DNA from: Candidatus Gastranaerophilales bacterium
Lineage (GTDB): Bacteria; Cyanobacteriota; Vampirovibrionia; Gastranaerophilales; Gastranaerophilaceae
Direction: 5' to 3'
Assembly: GCA_944326565.1 (NCBI GenBank)
Contig: CALVEL010000001.1
Location: 405,354-469,353, forward strand
Length of the DNA: 64,000 bases
Position 1 is the first letter of the stretch; every line of letters starts with the position of its first letter. A program made the translations under genes and the position numbers. The notes below the pieces were generated by a model. It saw nothing but the letters and a program-made list of their open reading frames with translations. It did not search any database and was not told the origin of the DNA. Shown piece by piece: positions 43,285 to 52,125 of the stretch.

Positions 43285-46105
43285 CTGATAGTTTTTCCAA
43301 GTACTCTTTATTGGCGGATAAAGTATCCTCTGTTGCAAGAATTGAATATATTGGCTTACCTTTAAAGATGTAATTTGCAGCGTTAAATATATCATCTGGA
43401 GTAATCTCATCAATTGTTTTCAAAATCTGATTTTCAGAATCTATTCCATAAGGTGATATAAGTCCATATTCAAGTGATTTATTTTTGCCTACGTTTGTTT
43501 CGTTTGCATTCAAAATTGCATTTTTTAAACTTAATTTTGCATTATTCAATTCTTCTTCGGATACTTTTTCTGATTTAATTTTTTTTATGTGCTTGTTAAA
43601 ACCTTCAATAGATTTTTTAAGATTGTCATAACTTATTTCTTTAGTTTCTTTATTATCAGTGGTTGTTCCGATTTCCATTTCAATGGTTCCTATGTCATCG
43701 ATAAAATCAATATTGGAATGAACTGAATATGCTAGCTTTTGTGTTTCTCTTAGATCTTGGAACAGTCTTGATGAAGGATTTCCGCCCAGAATTGTATTTA
43801 AAAGATTTAAGGTAATTTCATCTTTTATGTTTTGATTTATTTTGAATTTATAAGCTTTAATAATTTGCGCTTGAGGTTTTGTGAAAGTATCAGTGAGAAC
43901 TTTTGTCTCAGAGATTTCTTTATAAATATTTTTTATGTTTGTATTTTTGGGTGCGACTTTTGGTAAATCTCCAATTTCATTAAATATGATTTGTCTTAAT
44001 TCAGGTTTTTTAGAAAATGGAGCTGATACTACAATATTTGCTTGTCCGTTAGAAATTATATAATTATACAATTTTTTAAGATCATCAATAGTTACTTTAT
44101 CGATAGAGTTTAAAATTTCTTCTTTGGAATAGCCAATGGGAAGTCCTTTAAATAACTCAGGCATTAATTTATCACAAGCATCTTTATCTAAAGTTTCTAT
44201 TTCATCTTTCAATTCACTCTTAATTTTATTAAGAGTGTCTTCGTTAAATCTTGTGTTTTTCAAAACATCCTTTGCAGACTTTAATGCTGATTGGATATCA
44301 TCAGCAAAGAAATTTGATTTTACTTTTAAATCAGTATCTCCACAGGCAAATACAGTATCAATCGATAAATTGTCCAGATCTTTCTGATATTCAATTTCGT
44401 TTTTGTCAATGGTACCAGAGTTTAATAATTTAAACAAAAGACTTGCTGCAGCAGGTTTTGTATTAGGTAGATATTGAGTATTTGTATATAAGATATCAAA
44501 ACATGCATTGTTATTATTTGTGTCATGAAGTACTACTACAAAATTATTGTCAAGTTTGTATTCTTTAACATTTTGTATATTAATAGCTTGTTTTTGGACT
44601 TTAGAGCCAGTAAATGGTATATTTTTGGTGTCTTTGTGATTAGCTTTAATCGATTGTTCAGTTGCAGTCTTAGGGTGTACCACGATTAATGATGCTTTAT
44701 TCAAATCAAGGAATTCTTTTGCCGCGTTTTGAATGTCAGCAGGAGTAAAAGATTTTACAGCTTTTTCAAAGTCTGTCAAGAAATTAATATTGTCATCCAA
44801 AAAAGCACTTCCTATAAAGTTGTTTGTATAAGTAGATTCTTCAAAAATACTTGAAAATTGTTTTAGCATTCTTTTTTTCACGATATTTAACTCATTTTCA
44901 GAAGGCGGATATTGAGCGAGCTTAGCTATTTCCGAGTAGATTGTTTTGATAATTTTTTCGGAATTATTTTCAGTACCTTCAGCTAAAATAAGGATAGCTC
45001 TGCTGTCATTGGGGCGAGTGCTTATGCGTTCAATTTCTGTAAATGCACTGCTGTTGAAATTTTTTAATTTTTCGTCAATTCTTGAAGTTTTTGACATCGT
45101 AAGGATTTGAGCGAGAGCAAGTGCAAGCAGTTTTGCTTTGTAATCGTTATTTTTAGGTCCGTTAAAAGCCAGAATAACTGAAGTAGCGGTTGCTTTATCT
45201 GAAATTATATCTTCTCTTACGGGTTTGTCGATTAATTTAAATTCTTCAAAATATCTTTGATTTTGAGGGTGTTTATTAGAGGAGAAATATTTAGAAATGA
45301 GTTTCATAGTATTTTCAGGTTCAACTTCTCCAGTAATTACAGTGACCATATTAGCAGGATAGTAATTGTCATTAAAATATTTGACGACATCTTCTCTTTT
45401 TAGATTATTGATATTAGAAGTAGTCCCGCCTATCATATCGACTGAATTTGTATTGATTTGATATAAATTTTTAATAGCTTTGTTAATTCCGATATTTTCA
45501 GGGTCAGCAGTAATCATGTTAATTTCGGAATTAACTATTTCTTTTTCTTTTTCTAGCATATCAACAGCAAATTTAGGTGTTTCTAGCATAGAAGCGTGCA
45601 ATCTGATTTTTTCTTCCAAATCGGTATCATTTAACAGATTTGAACTTATATAATAGTTAGTTTCAGAAAACCCTGTGCTGGCATTAGTCGAAGCTCCCAT
45701 TTGGTCAACTTTTTTGAAAAAATCACCGGCTTCGAGTCCTTGAGAACCGTTAAACAGATTATGTTCAATGTAATGACTAATTCCTCTTATATTATCGGAT
45801 TCATTCATAGATCCTGTATTTACGTATGTTTTTAAAACGGTCTTGCCTTCTCTTGGCAAAATTACGACACGCTGACCGTTTGCGAGTTTGTATAAACTGG
45901 CTTTTTTATCAAACGGAAGGTCAATATCACCCAGTTTTTGGTATTTCATAGGAGTTTTAACCGCAAAATCCGGTGATACAACAGGAATTGATTGATTATT
46001 TATAGTTGATTTATTTATCTGTTCTTGTTTTTCAGCCTGCTGCTGATTGCTTTTAAAACTGATTTTATTAGCTGCTAAATTAGGGGTAATTTTTAACATA
46101 CACAT
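43271..46105 (-). CDS. M16-family zinc metallopeptidase, two-domain single chain
   Basis: A 944-residue protein composed of two successive M16 halves. The first half is active-type: the inverted zinc motif HYIEH is at 111-115 with a distal Glu in EKEIVNSEINM. The second half lacks HxxEH and is presumably the closing, inactive half, as in pitrilysin-like enzymes. No signal peptide: the N-terminus is ITPNLAANKISFKSNQQQ, a tag of the F-x-[GSA] type. The family degrades peptides or processes exported proteins. Its fused form differs from the split M16B pairs. TAAGGAT precedes the start. Confidence 0.88.
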   Translation of the reverse strand: MCMLKITPNLAANKISFKSNQQQAEKQEQINKSTINNQSIPVVSPDFAVKTPMKYQKLGDIDLPFDKKASLYKLANGQRVVILPREGKTVLKTYVNTGSMNESDNIRGISHYIEHNLFNGSQGLEAGDFFKKVDQMGASTNASTGFSETNYYISSNLLNDTDLEEKIRLHASMLETPKFAVDMLEKEKEIVNSEINMITADPENIGINKAIKNLYQINTNSVDMIGGTTSNINNLKREDVVKYFNDNYYPANMVTVITGEVEPENTMKLISKYFSSNKHPQNQRYFEEFKLIDKPVREDIISDKATATSVILAFNGPKNNDYKAKLLALALAQILTMSKTSRIDEKLKNFNSSAFTEIERISTRPNDSRAILILAEGTENNSEKIIKTIYSEIAKLAQYPPSENELNIVKKRMLKQFSSIFEESTYTNNFIGSAFLDDNINFLTDFEKAVKSFTPADIQNAAKEFLDLNKASLIVVHPKTATEQSIKANHKDTKNIPFTGSKVQKQAINIQNVKEYKLDNNFVVVLHDTNNNNACFDILYTNTQYLPNTKPAAASLLFKLLNSGTIDKNEIEYQKDLDNLSIDTVFACGDTDLKVKSNFFADDIQSALKSAKDVLKNTRFNEDTLNKIKSELKDEIETLDKDACDKLMPELFKGLPIGYSKEEILNSIDKVTIDDLKKLYNYIISNGQANIVVSAPFSKKPELRQIIFNEIGDLPKVAPKNTNIKNIYKEISETKVLTDTFTKPQAQIIKAYKFKINQNIKDEITLNLLNTILGGNPSSRLFQDLRETQKLAYSVHSNIDFIDDIGTIEMEIGTTTDNKETKEISYDNLKKSIEGFNKHIKKIKSEKVSEEELNNAKLSLKNAILNANETNVGKNKSLEYGLISPYGIDSENQILKTIDEITPDDIFNAANYIFKGKPIYSILATEDTLSANKEYLEKLSASQI

Positions 46106-46160
46106 TCATCCTTACTACCTATAAGTTAATAAAAACATGAACAGATAAAAAATTGCCTGT

Positions 46161-47438
46161 TTATTTTTTGAAAATAGTTTGTTCTCTATCAGGTCCGACA
46201 CTTACGATTGATACAGGCACCCCAAGCAGATCTTCCAATCTTTCGAGGTATTTTTTGCAGTTTTCAGGAAGCTTTTCATACTCTCTAATTGCAGTGATAT
46301 CACAATTCCAGCCTTTGTGAGTTTCATATACAGGTTCTAAATATTTGTGCATAAACACATCAGTCGGGTATGCTTTGTAAATTTTACCGTCTCTTGTATC
46401 TTTATAAGCTGTGCACACTTTAATTTCATCAAAAGTATCGAACACATCGGCTTTAGTCAGAGCAATAGATGTAAGCCCTCCGACAAGTACGGAATATCTC
46501 ATAATGACGGCATCAAACCATCCGCATCGGCGCGGACGACCGGTTGTAACACCAAATTCATGTCCGATATTTCTGATTTTTTCACCGATTTCGTCATTAA
46601 GTTCAGTAACGAAAGGTCCTTCTCCGACACGAGTTACGTAAGCTTTAGCAACTCCTATTACCTCATCAATCATAGTAGGACCGTAACCGCTACCAGTAGC
46701 AGCCCCTCCGCCTATGGGGTTAGATGAAGTGACAAAAGGATAAGTCCCGTAATCTATATCCAACATAACGCCTTGAGCGCCTTCAAAAAGAATTTGTTTT
46801 TTACGGAAACTTTCTAATAATTCCTGCCATTCAAAACATACATAAGGAGCGAATATTTTTGCATATTTTTCGCAAAGAGCCAGAATGCAGTCTTTTGTAT
46901 AAGGCTGTAGTCCGTAGACTTTTTCTAAAGTTTTATTTTTCAGCGGTAAAATAATATCAAGTTTTTCACTTAAAGTCTCAATATTGTATAAATCACCGAT
47001 TTTCAGCCCGATTCTTGCGGCTTTATCAGTGTAAGTAGGTCCTATACCTTTTTTAGTAGTACCGATTTTACCTTTGCCGGCAGTGCTTTCAGAATATCCG
47101 TCCACTTCAGTATGATAAGGCATTGTAATTGATGCAAGCGGGCTGATTTTGAGCCCTGAGACATCTATTCCTTGATTTATAAGCTCAGATACTTCCAGCT
47201 CAAACGCTTCAGGGAGAATAACTGTACCTGCGCCTAAAAAGCAAGTCTTACCCTTATATAAAATACCAGATGGGATAAGGTGAAATTTATAGGTTTTGTT
47301 ATCAGCGACAACAGTATGTCCTGCGTTGCATCCGCCCTGATATCGGATAATTAAATCAGCGTCATTTGCAAGTAAATCCGTAATTTTAGCTTTGCCTTCA
47401 TCACCCCATTGTGAGCCTACAACAACTTTATTAGTCAT
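46161..47438 (-). CDS. purA: Adenylosuccinate synthetase
   Basis: A 425-residue enzyme for the first committed step of AMP synthesis from IMP, with GTP. GSQWGDEGKAKITDLLA near the N-terminus is the family signature; NAGHTVV and GPTYTDKAARIG follow. I start at 47438 because GGAAGGGAT precedes that ATG; an upstream ATG lies 8 codons earlier. It stands alone in its unit; other pur genes are not close. The GC-rich repeat island is upstream. Confidence 0.96.
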   Translation of the reverse strand: MTNKVVVGSQWGDEGKAKITDLLANDADLIIRYQGGCNAGHTVVADNKTYKFHLIPSGILYKGKTCFLGAGTVILPEAFELEVSELINQGIDVSGLKISPLASITMPYHTEVDGYSESTAGKGKIGTTKKGIGPTYTDKAARIGLKIGDLYNIETLSEKLDIILPLKNKTLEKVYGLQPYTKDCILALCEKYAKIFAPYVCFEWQELLESFRKKQILFEGAQGVMLDIDYGTYPFVTSSNPIGGGAATGSGYGPTMIDEVIGVAKAYVTRVGEGPFVTELNDEIGEKIRNIGHEFGVTTGRPRRCGWFDAVIMRYSVLVGGLTSIALTKADVFDTFDEIKVCTAYKDTRDGKIYKAYPTDVFMHKYLEPVYETHKGWNCDITAIREYEKLPENCKKYLERLEDLLGVPVSIVSVGPDREQTIFKK

Positions 47439-47489
47439 ATTTATATCCCTTCCGTAAATCATTTTTCAACTCTTATATTTTACCACAGA

Positions 47490-47580
47490 AATAAAAAAGG
47501 TGAAGGGTGAGGGTGAAGAGCGAAGCGTGAAGAGAGAGGGTAGAAGCGTGAGAGGTGAAGGTGAGAGGGGGGGCGCGTGG
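47490..47580. repeat. Degenerate GTGAAG-like purine-rich tract
   Basis: About 90 bases in which GTGAAG, GTGAGG, GCGAAG and GAGAGG alternate, with almost no C or T, ending in a run of seven G. The plus strand is over 80 percent purine by eye. Confidence 0.75.
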
Positions 47581-47586
47581 CGGTTG

Positions 47587-47660
47587 TGTCATTCTGGATT
47601 TATTTCAGAATCCCTGCGGGGGTGTCGGGGAGGAGATTCCGAAACAAGTTCGGAATGACA
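47587..47660. repeat. Imperfect inverted repeat, MITE- or REP-like
   Basis: TGTCATTCTGGATTTATTTC (47587-47606) followed by AGAATCC matches the reverse complement of GATTCCGAAACAAGTTCGGA (47635-47654), which continues ATGACA. The two arms are similar, not identical. Elements with TGTCATTC/GAATGACA ends are scattered in many bacterial genomes. Confidence 0.65.
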
Positions 47661-47667
47661 TGATATA

Positions 47668-47722
47668 GCGCCGCCTGCGGCGGCGCCTGCAAAAGAAAAT
47701 CGCCCTAGGTGAGCTAAGGCGA
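47668..47722. repeat. Two compact hairpins
   Basis: GCGCCGCC-TGC-GGCGGCGC (47668-47686) is an 8-bp all-GC hairpin. TCGCCCTAG-GTGAG-CTAAGGCGA (47700-47722) is a 9-bp hairpin with one mismatch. Neither has a T run, so they are not classical terminators. Confidence 0.7.
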
Positions 47723-47784
47723 GAATTATAACAAATAGTTTAGTTTAAAAAAACTAACTTATATTATGGTATCTTTTTTCTGTT

Positions 47785-48621
47785 CTATTTAGCATACAAT
47801 ACAGCTCTTGCTGCAGATGATGCTGGTATAATAGTTTGATCAAACATCGCAATCGGATAAATATCAGTTGGATTTGATACAGTACATGCTCCTGAATCCT
47901 CACCTTCGTCTGTTAAGGAGCCAGTGTCGCATTCAACAACTCTGTTTGGTGCTTTTTGACCGTTTACATCAATCCAAGCAAAACAATAGTGGTCGCCAGA
48001 GTTTGTTTCTGTAGCCGCAGTACAATTAGCCTGTTCATTATCAAAGATAAAAGTAATACCATCATTAAAAAATAACATGGAATATCCTGTTGTAATTGGT
48101 TGTCCTGCTGTCAATGGTGGTAATTCTTGTCCAGCAACAGCTGGTGTTCCTCCTGGACCAGCAGGAATTGCACCCGAATGCTTGTCAACGAAACCTTCAT
48201 AGTCATTTTTATCACCTACTGAAATGATTTTGTATGTATTGGATGCTCCATCCGTTGTTCCTTGGAAATCACTTGTTCCTGCAACCTTAACGACATTCAT
48301 ACGATTTTTAAATAATTCGTATATTGATTGAGTTCCACCAACAGATTGACTATTATCAGGATCACCTGTAGTAGCAGTATTGGCTGTTGTATTTGTACCA
48401 GCAACTGTTTGAGACAAATCATAATCTTCAAGAGCGATGTTCATGACAACAGCCTGAGACATAACTGAAAGTGCCTTTTTGTAAGCTGTTTTGTACTGTG
48501 CACCCTGTGTTGAGTTGATCAATGTAGGCATTGTCATTGCGGCAACTACCCCGATAATACCTAAAGTAATCAACACTTCTGCGAGTGTAAACCCGCCCAT
48601 ACCAATAGTTTTCTTCAACAT
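47785..48621 (-). CDS. Type IV pilin-like pseudopilin with longer insertion (pair 4)
   Basis: A 278-residue prepilin, the largest here. The leader MLKKTIGMGG precedes FTLAEVLITLGIIGVVAAMT. The mature globular domain carries Gly/Ala/Pro/Thr-rich loops (TVAGTNTTANTATTGD, GAIPAGPGGTPAVAG) that the other pilins lack. The C-terminal ID-V-NGQKAPNRV is a shortened version of the DxNG motif, with at least three Cys nearby. GGAGG precedes the start. The divergent regulator starts 182 bases away, the widest gap of the five pairs. Confidence 0.85.
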   Translation of the reverse strand: MLKKTIGMGGFTLAEVLITLGIIGVVAAMTMPTLINSTQGAQYKTAYKKALSVMSQAVVMNIALEDYDLSQTVAGTNTTANTATTGDPDNSQSVGGTQSIYELFKNRMNVVKVAGTSDFQGTTDGASNTYKIISVGDKNDYEGFVDKHSGAIPAGPGGTPAVAGQELPPLTAGQPITTGYSMLFFNDGITFIFDNEQANCTAATETNSGDHYCFAWIDVNGQKAPNRVVECDTGSLTDEGEDSGACTVSNPTDIYPIAMFDQTIIPASSAARAVLYAK

Positions 48622-48802
48622 CTAATATACCTCCGTTTATTGTGTTAAAATTCCATTCATTAAATAGGAATTATTTATTATTATATCTAATAAATAGAAT
48701 TTTGTCAACATGTCACATAGAATATTATTAAAATTCGGTTTATTAAATGGTTATATTACCCCTTTGGAATTGTAATTATATATAAATATCGGGAGGGCAG
48801 GT

Positions 48803-49108
48803 ATGTCTTTAAAAAATCAACTTGGTCAAAAAATTCAGACTTTGCGAAAAAAAAGACGACTTACTCAAGAAAAGTTTGCTGAATTGATTGGAATTGACCC
48901 GAAAAATGTTAGTAAAATCGAGAATGGAAATAATTATCCCTCATCTGAGACGCTCACCTCTATTGCAAAAGCACTTGGGGTAGAAATCTATGAGCTGTTT
49001 GTATTCCGTCATGAATTGTCCTATGTGGAAATGAAAAAAGAAATAGAAGATGCTCTCGTTGATGAAAAAACTGTATTGTATCTCTATCAAATGCTTAAAA
49101 TTATGTAA
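48803..49108 (+). CDS. XRE-family regulator (pair 4)
   Basis: A 101-residue protein: XRE helix-turn-helix (QKIQTLRKKRRLTQEKFAEL, VSKIENGNNYPSSETL) and a helical tail (SYVEMKKEIEDALVDEKTVL then YLYQMLKIM) that parallels the tail of the pair 2 regulator. The start is preceded by GGGAGG. Its function as regulator of the adjacent pseudopilin is inferred from the conserved layout. Confidence 0.88.
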   Translation: MSLKNQLGQKIQTLRKKRRLTQEKFAELIGIDPKNVSKIENGNNYPSSETLTSIAKALGVEIYELFVFRHELSYVEMKKEIEDALVDEKTVLYLYQMLKIM

Positions 49109-49203
49109 GTAAAATCTTTTAGGGGTTTTACTTGTTTTTTTTCTATGTAATATTCGGTCTGAAAATTTATTTCTTTGTTATTATTTTGGGGTATAAATAT
49201 TTA

Positions 49204-50202
49204 TTAATTTTTTAGTCTTGAGATTAGCTCAGGTATAATTTGATTTAAATCGCCTACAATACCTAAATCAGCCACATTAAAAATAGGTGCATTCTCATCT
49301 GAATTTATTGCAATAATTTTATCGCTGTCTTGCATTCCGACAATATGTTGTATAGCACCTGATATTCCGCAGGCAATATAAATTTTGGGACGGACAGTCT
49401 TGCCTGTCTGACCGATTTGTATGCTTTTGTCTGCAATTCCCATATCTACAGCGACTCTGCTTGCTCCGACTGTCCCGCCAAGCAGATCAGCTAAGTCTTT
49501 TAGCATTTTAAATCCTTCTGCTGTTCCGATTCCCCGTCCGCCAGATACGATTATTTCAGCACTATCAAGCTCGTTAAGATCATTCTCGAGAGTTCTTACA
49601 AAATCAATAATTTCAATACCTGTATCAATTTGAGTATGATTAGTTGTTTTGTTAATAAATTCGGTGTTCCTTACAGCGTTTTCATCCATAGGTTTAAAAA
49701 CTTTCGGGCGTACGGTTGCCATTTGAGGCATTTTTTTGCACAGAATAGTCGCCATCAATTGACCGCCAAATGTCGGACGAGTTGCTGCGAGTTGAAGTTT
49801 TTCGTTTATGTCCAAGTCTGTACAGTCCGCAGTAAGACCTGTATGCAGTGCTGATGAAATTCTCGGTGCTAAATCTCTGCCCTGATTTGTTGCTCCTATG
49901 AGCATTATCTCAGGTTTAATTTCATTTACTAAATCAATCGCAATTTTGGAATATATTTCGGTATTGTAATTTTTGAATTTTTCATCTTCATAAATATATA
50001 CCCTATCAATCCCACTGTTTACAAATCCGTCACGATAATTTTCCAACTGACCGGGCTCTGTAATCAATAATGCTGAAATTTTGCAATTATCTAATTTCTT
50101 TGACAGCTCGAGCGCTTTGTTAGCAAGTTCAAAAAATACCGTATGAATATATTTATCGCGAGTTACTTCTGCGTATAATAAAATCCCTTTATTCTCACTC
50201 AT
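49204..50202 (-). CDS. etfA: Electron transfer flavoprotein alpha subunit
   Basis: A 332-residue EtfA. The C-terminal FAD-binding signature is present: VSGGRGIGTAEGFKMLKDLA, then VGASRVAVDMGIADKSIQIG, QTGKTVRPKIYIACGISGAIQH. Partner of EtfB, upstream with an 8-base overlap. The heterodimer carries electrons between dehydrogenases and other acceptors; some anaerobes use it for flavin-based electron bifurcation. No acyl-CoA dehydrogenase is in the operon, so the partner is uncertain. A GCAGG site precedes the ATG within etfB. Confidence 0.95.
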   Translation of the reverse strand: MSENKGILLYAEVTRDKYIHTVFFELANKALELSKKLDNCKISALLITEPGQLENYRDGFVNSGIDRVYIYEDEKFKNYNTEIYSKIAIDLVNEIKPEIMLIGATNQGRDLAPRISSALHTGLTADCTDLDINEKLQLAATRPTFGGQLMATILCKKMPQMATVRPKVFKPMDENAVRNTEFINKTTNHTQIDTGIEIIDFVRTLENDLNELDSAEIIVSGGRGIGTAEGFKMLKDLADLLGGTVGASRVAVDMGIADKSIQIGQTGKTVRPKIYIACGISGAIQHIVGMQDSDKIIAINSDENAPIFNVADLGIVGDLNQIIPELISRLKN

Positions 50203-50989
50203 TTTGACCTGCCTTATATTTTTCTATTCTATTGCAAATCAATTCAGGTGTGTTTTCATCTGCAAAAACCTTTTCGCAATTATGCGTGACTATAGGTCTG
50301 AAAGCTTTACTGACGTAGGTGGGTGATCCTTTTAGTCCGACTTCTTCAGCCTCTAGTCCGATATCCTCAAGAGAATAGGTTTTGATTTCTGATTTTTGAG
50401 CTTTAATAAATCCGTTTATTTTTGCCCTTGTCGGCTCTTTATAGTTTTGTAATACACACAAAAGCAATGGCAGTTTTGCTTTTACCGTTTCGATTCCGTC
50501 ATCTGCCTGTCTTGTTAATATAATATAATCATCACTGCATTCAAGTATTTCTTTTACAAAAGTTACTTGTTTTAAGTTTAGATGATTTGCAATACTTGGC
50601 CCTGTCTGAGCTGTGTCTCCGTCTATTGCAAATTGTCCGCAAATTATTAAATCAAAATCAGGAACGATTGTCTTTATTGATTGAGCTAATGTTTTGCCTG
50701 TTGCATAGGTATCTGCTCCTGAAAATTTTCTGTCTGTCACTAAAGCACCTTTATCAATACCAAGAGCAATCGATTTTCGTAAAATATCTTCAGCTTGGGC
50801 AGGTCCCATTGTGATGGCTGTTATTTCTACATCTTTGCAGGTGTTTTTAATCTGTAGAGCAGATTCAATTGCATATACATCATAGGGGTTAATTATACTT
50901 TCAACCCCTTCGCGTTTTATGGTATTATTTTCTGTCCATTTGATATCAGATGTATCAGGGACTTGTTTAATACATAGAGCAATTTTCAT
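50195..50989 (-). CDS. etfB: Electron transfer flavoprotein beta subunit
   Basis: A 264-residue EtfB with CIKQVPDTSDIKW at the start and the AMP/FAD-binding motif AITMGPAQAEDILRKSIALG and DLIICGQFAIDGDTAQTGP in the middle. It follows the 62-residue Cys protein by 3 bases and overlaps etfA by 8. No Shine-Dalgarno is visible, so translation may depend on coupling. Whether this Etf is of the bifurcating type needs comparison of the second FAD site. Confidence 0.95.
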   Translation of the reverse strand: MKIALCIKQVPDTSDIKWTENNTIKREGVESIINPYDVYAIESALQIKNTCKDVEITAITMGPAQAEDILRKSIALGIDKGALVTDRKFSGADTYATGKTLAQSIKTIVPDFDLIICGQFAIDGDTAQTGPSIANHLNLKQVTFVKEILECSDDYIILTRQADDGIETVKAKLPLLLCVLQNYKEPTRAKINGFIKAQKSEIKTYSLEDIGLEAEEVGLKGSPTYVSKAFRPIVTHNCEKVFADENTPELICNRIEKYKAGQNE

Positions 50990-50992
50990 AAA

Positions 50993-51181
50993 TTATTTTT
51001 TCTTTTGTGCCGCTTGTCTTGAATTTGCTGATAACAATGCGTTATAAGCCATAATATACATTGAGCATTTTTTTACACTTGGTATATACCAGCTGCAACG
51101 CTCTTGTGTGCAGACCATATCTATGCCATCTGTACCTATACTCAATATCGGACAAAACGGAATATCTTTTTTTACAGCCAT
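50993..51181 (-). CDS. Small four-cysteine protein between nfnA-like and etfB
   Basis: A 62-residue protein with four Cys in the order FCPILSIG, MVCTQERCSWYIPSVKKCSM, a spacing that could hold an Fe-S cluster or zinc. The family of CPxxS...C-x4-C-x8-C mini-proteins is widespread but uncharacterised, as far as I know. AGGAGAGA precedes the start. Its position between two flavoprotein genes, 12 and 3 bases apart, suggests a small electron carrier. Confidence 0.65.
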   Translation of the reverse strand: MAVKKDIPFCPILSIGTDGIDMVCTQERCSWYIPSVKKCSMYIMAYNALLSANSRQAAQKKK

Positions 51182-51193
51182 GATTCTCTCCTG

Positions 51194-52042
51194 TTATTTG
51201 CTTTGAAGTGAAGCTTGTTTTAAAAGGTTACAATTCTCATCACGTTTCTTTTCTTGGTCTTTGTAAATTCTTGTTCTGTTTATGACTTCGTCAAAATCAA
51301 TTTTATGAGCGTCAAAGTCAGGACCGTCTACGCAAGCAAATTTAACTTCGCCTCCGACAGTAACACGACATGCTCCGCACATACCTGTACCGTCTACCAT
51401 AATCGGATTCATGCTGGCTTCTGTGTATATACCTTTGCCTCGAGTCATTTCGGCAACTGCTCTCATCATTGGCATTGGCCCTACTGCGATAGCATAATCT
51501 ACTTTTTCTTGATTCATGATTCTTTCCAATACCTGTGTGACGAATCCTTTTTCACCCATTGTGCCATCATCCGTTGTAATAAATAATTCTGTACAAGCAT
51601 CTTTCATTTTGTCAGCCCAGAAAATAAGATCTTTATTTCTTGCACCCATAATCATATAGACTTTATTGCCTGCGTCTTTAAAAGCTTTTGCAATTAGATA
51701 ACAAGGAGCTGCACCATATCCGCCTGCCAAGCATACTACAGTACCGTATTTTTTAATATGTGTAGGTTTTCCAAGCGGTCCTACTATATCGGGAATTTCA
51801 TCCCCCACATTAAGTTCTGCAAGTTTTTTTGTAGAATATCCGACAGCCATGAAAACAAGTGTTAATTCACCTTTTTCTTTATCAACGTCAGCAATTGTCA
51901 ACGGTACTCTTTCCCCGTTTTCTTCTGCTCTGAATATTATAAATTGACCTGCTTGAGCATTTCTTACAACAAAAGGCGCGTCAATTTTTATTTCATATTG
52001 GTGCGGACAAATCTCTTTTTTTGCTAAAATCTTATATCCCAT
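51194..52042 (-). CDS. NfnA/SudB-like flavoprotein with 2Fe-2S site
   Basis: A 282-residue protein of the ferredoxin:NADP+ oxidoreductase subunit A / sulfide dehydrogenase family. The FAD region is RVPLTIADVDKEKGELTLVF; the nucleotide region is VVCLAGGYGAAPCYLIAKAF; the 2Fe-2S binding Cys are in GTGMCGACRVTVGG and VKFACVDGPDFDAH. The large partner NfnB/GltA (glutamate synthase-like) is not present next to it; instead the operon continues with a 4-Cys protein and EtfBA. It may have changed partner, or NfnB may lie elsewhere. AGGAGAGA precedes the start. Confidence 0.88.
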   Translation of the reverse strand: MGYKILAKKEICPHQYEIKIDAPFVVRNAQAGQFIIFRAEENGERVPLTIADVDKEKGELTLVFMAVGYSTKKLAELNVGDEIPDIVGPLGKPTHIKKYGTVVCLAGGYGAAPCYLIAKAFKDAGNKVYMIMGARNKDLIFWADKMKDACTELFITTDDGTMGEKGFVTQVLERIMNQEKVDYAIAVGPMPMMRAVAEMTRGKGIYTEASMNPIMVDGTGMCGACRVTVGGEVKFACVDGPDFDAHKIDFDEVINRTRIYKDQEKKRDENCNLLKQASLQSK

Positions 52043-52125
52043 TTGTAATTCTCTCCTATTAATCTTTTTCTACATTATACTACAAAAACTGTTTGCGTAT
52101 ATAGTACTTCATTATTTTTAATAAA

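Larger units (their letters stand above)
47439..47784. other. Gene-free stretch with unusual composition
   Basis: This 346-base gap between purA and a pseudopilin holds a purine-rich tract, an inverted repeat and two hairpins, and no plausible coding frame. It is much richer in G+C than any neighbour. The part next to purA (47439-47489) carries its ribosome-binding region and ordinary AT-rich sequence; the part next to the pilin (47723-47784) shows nothing recognisable. Confidence 0.8.
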
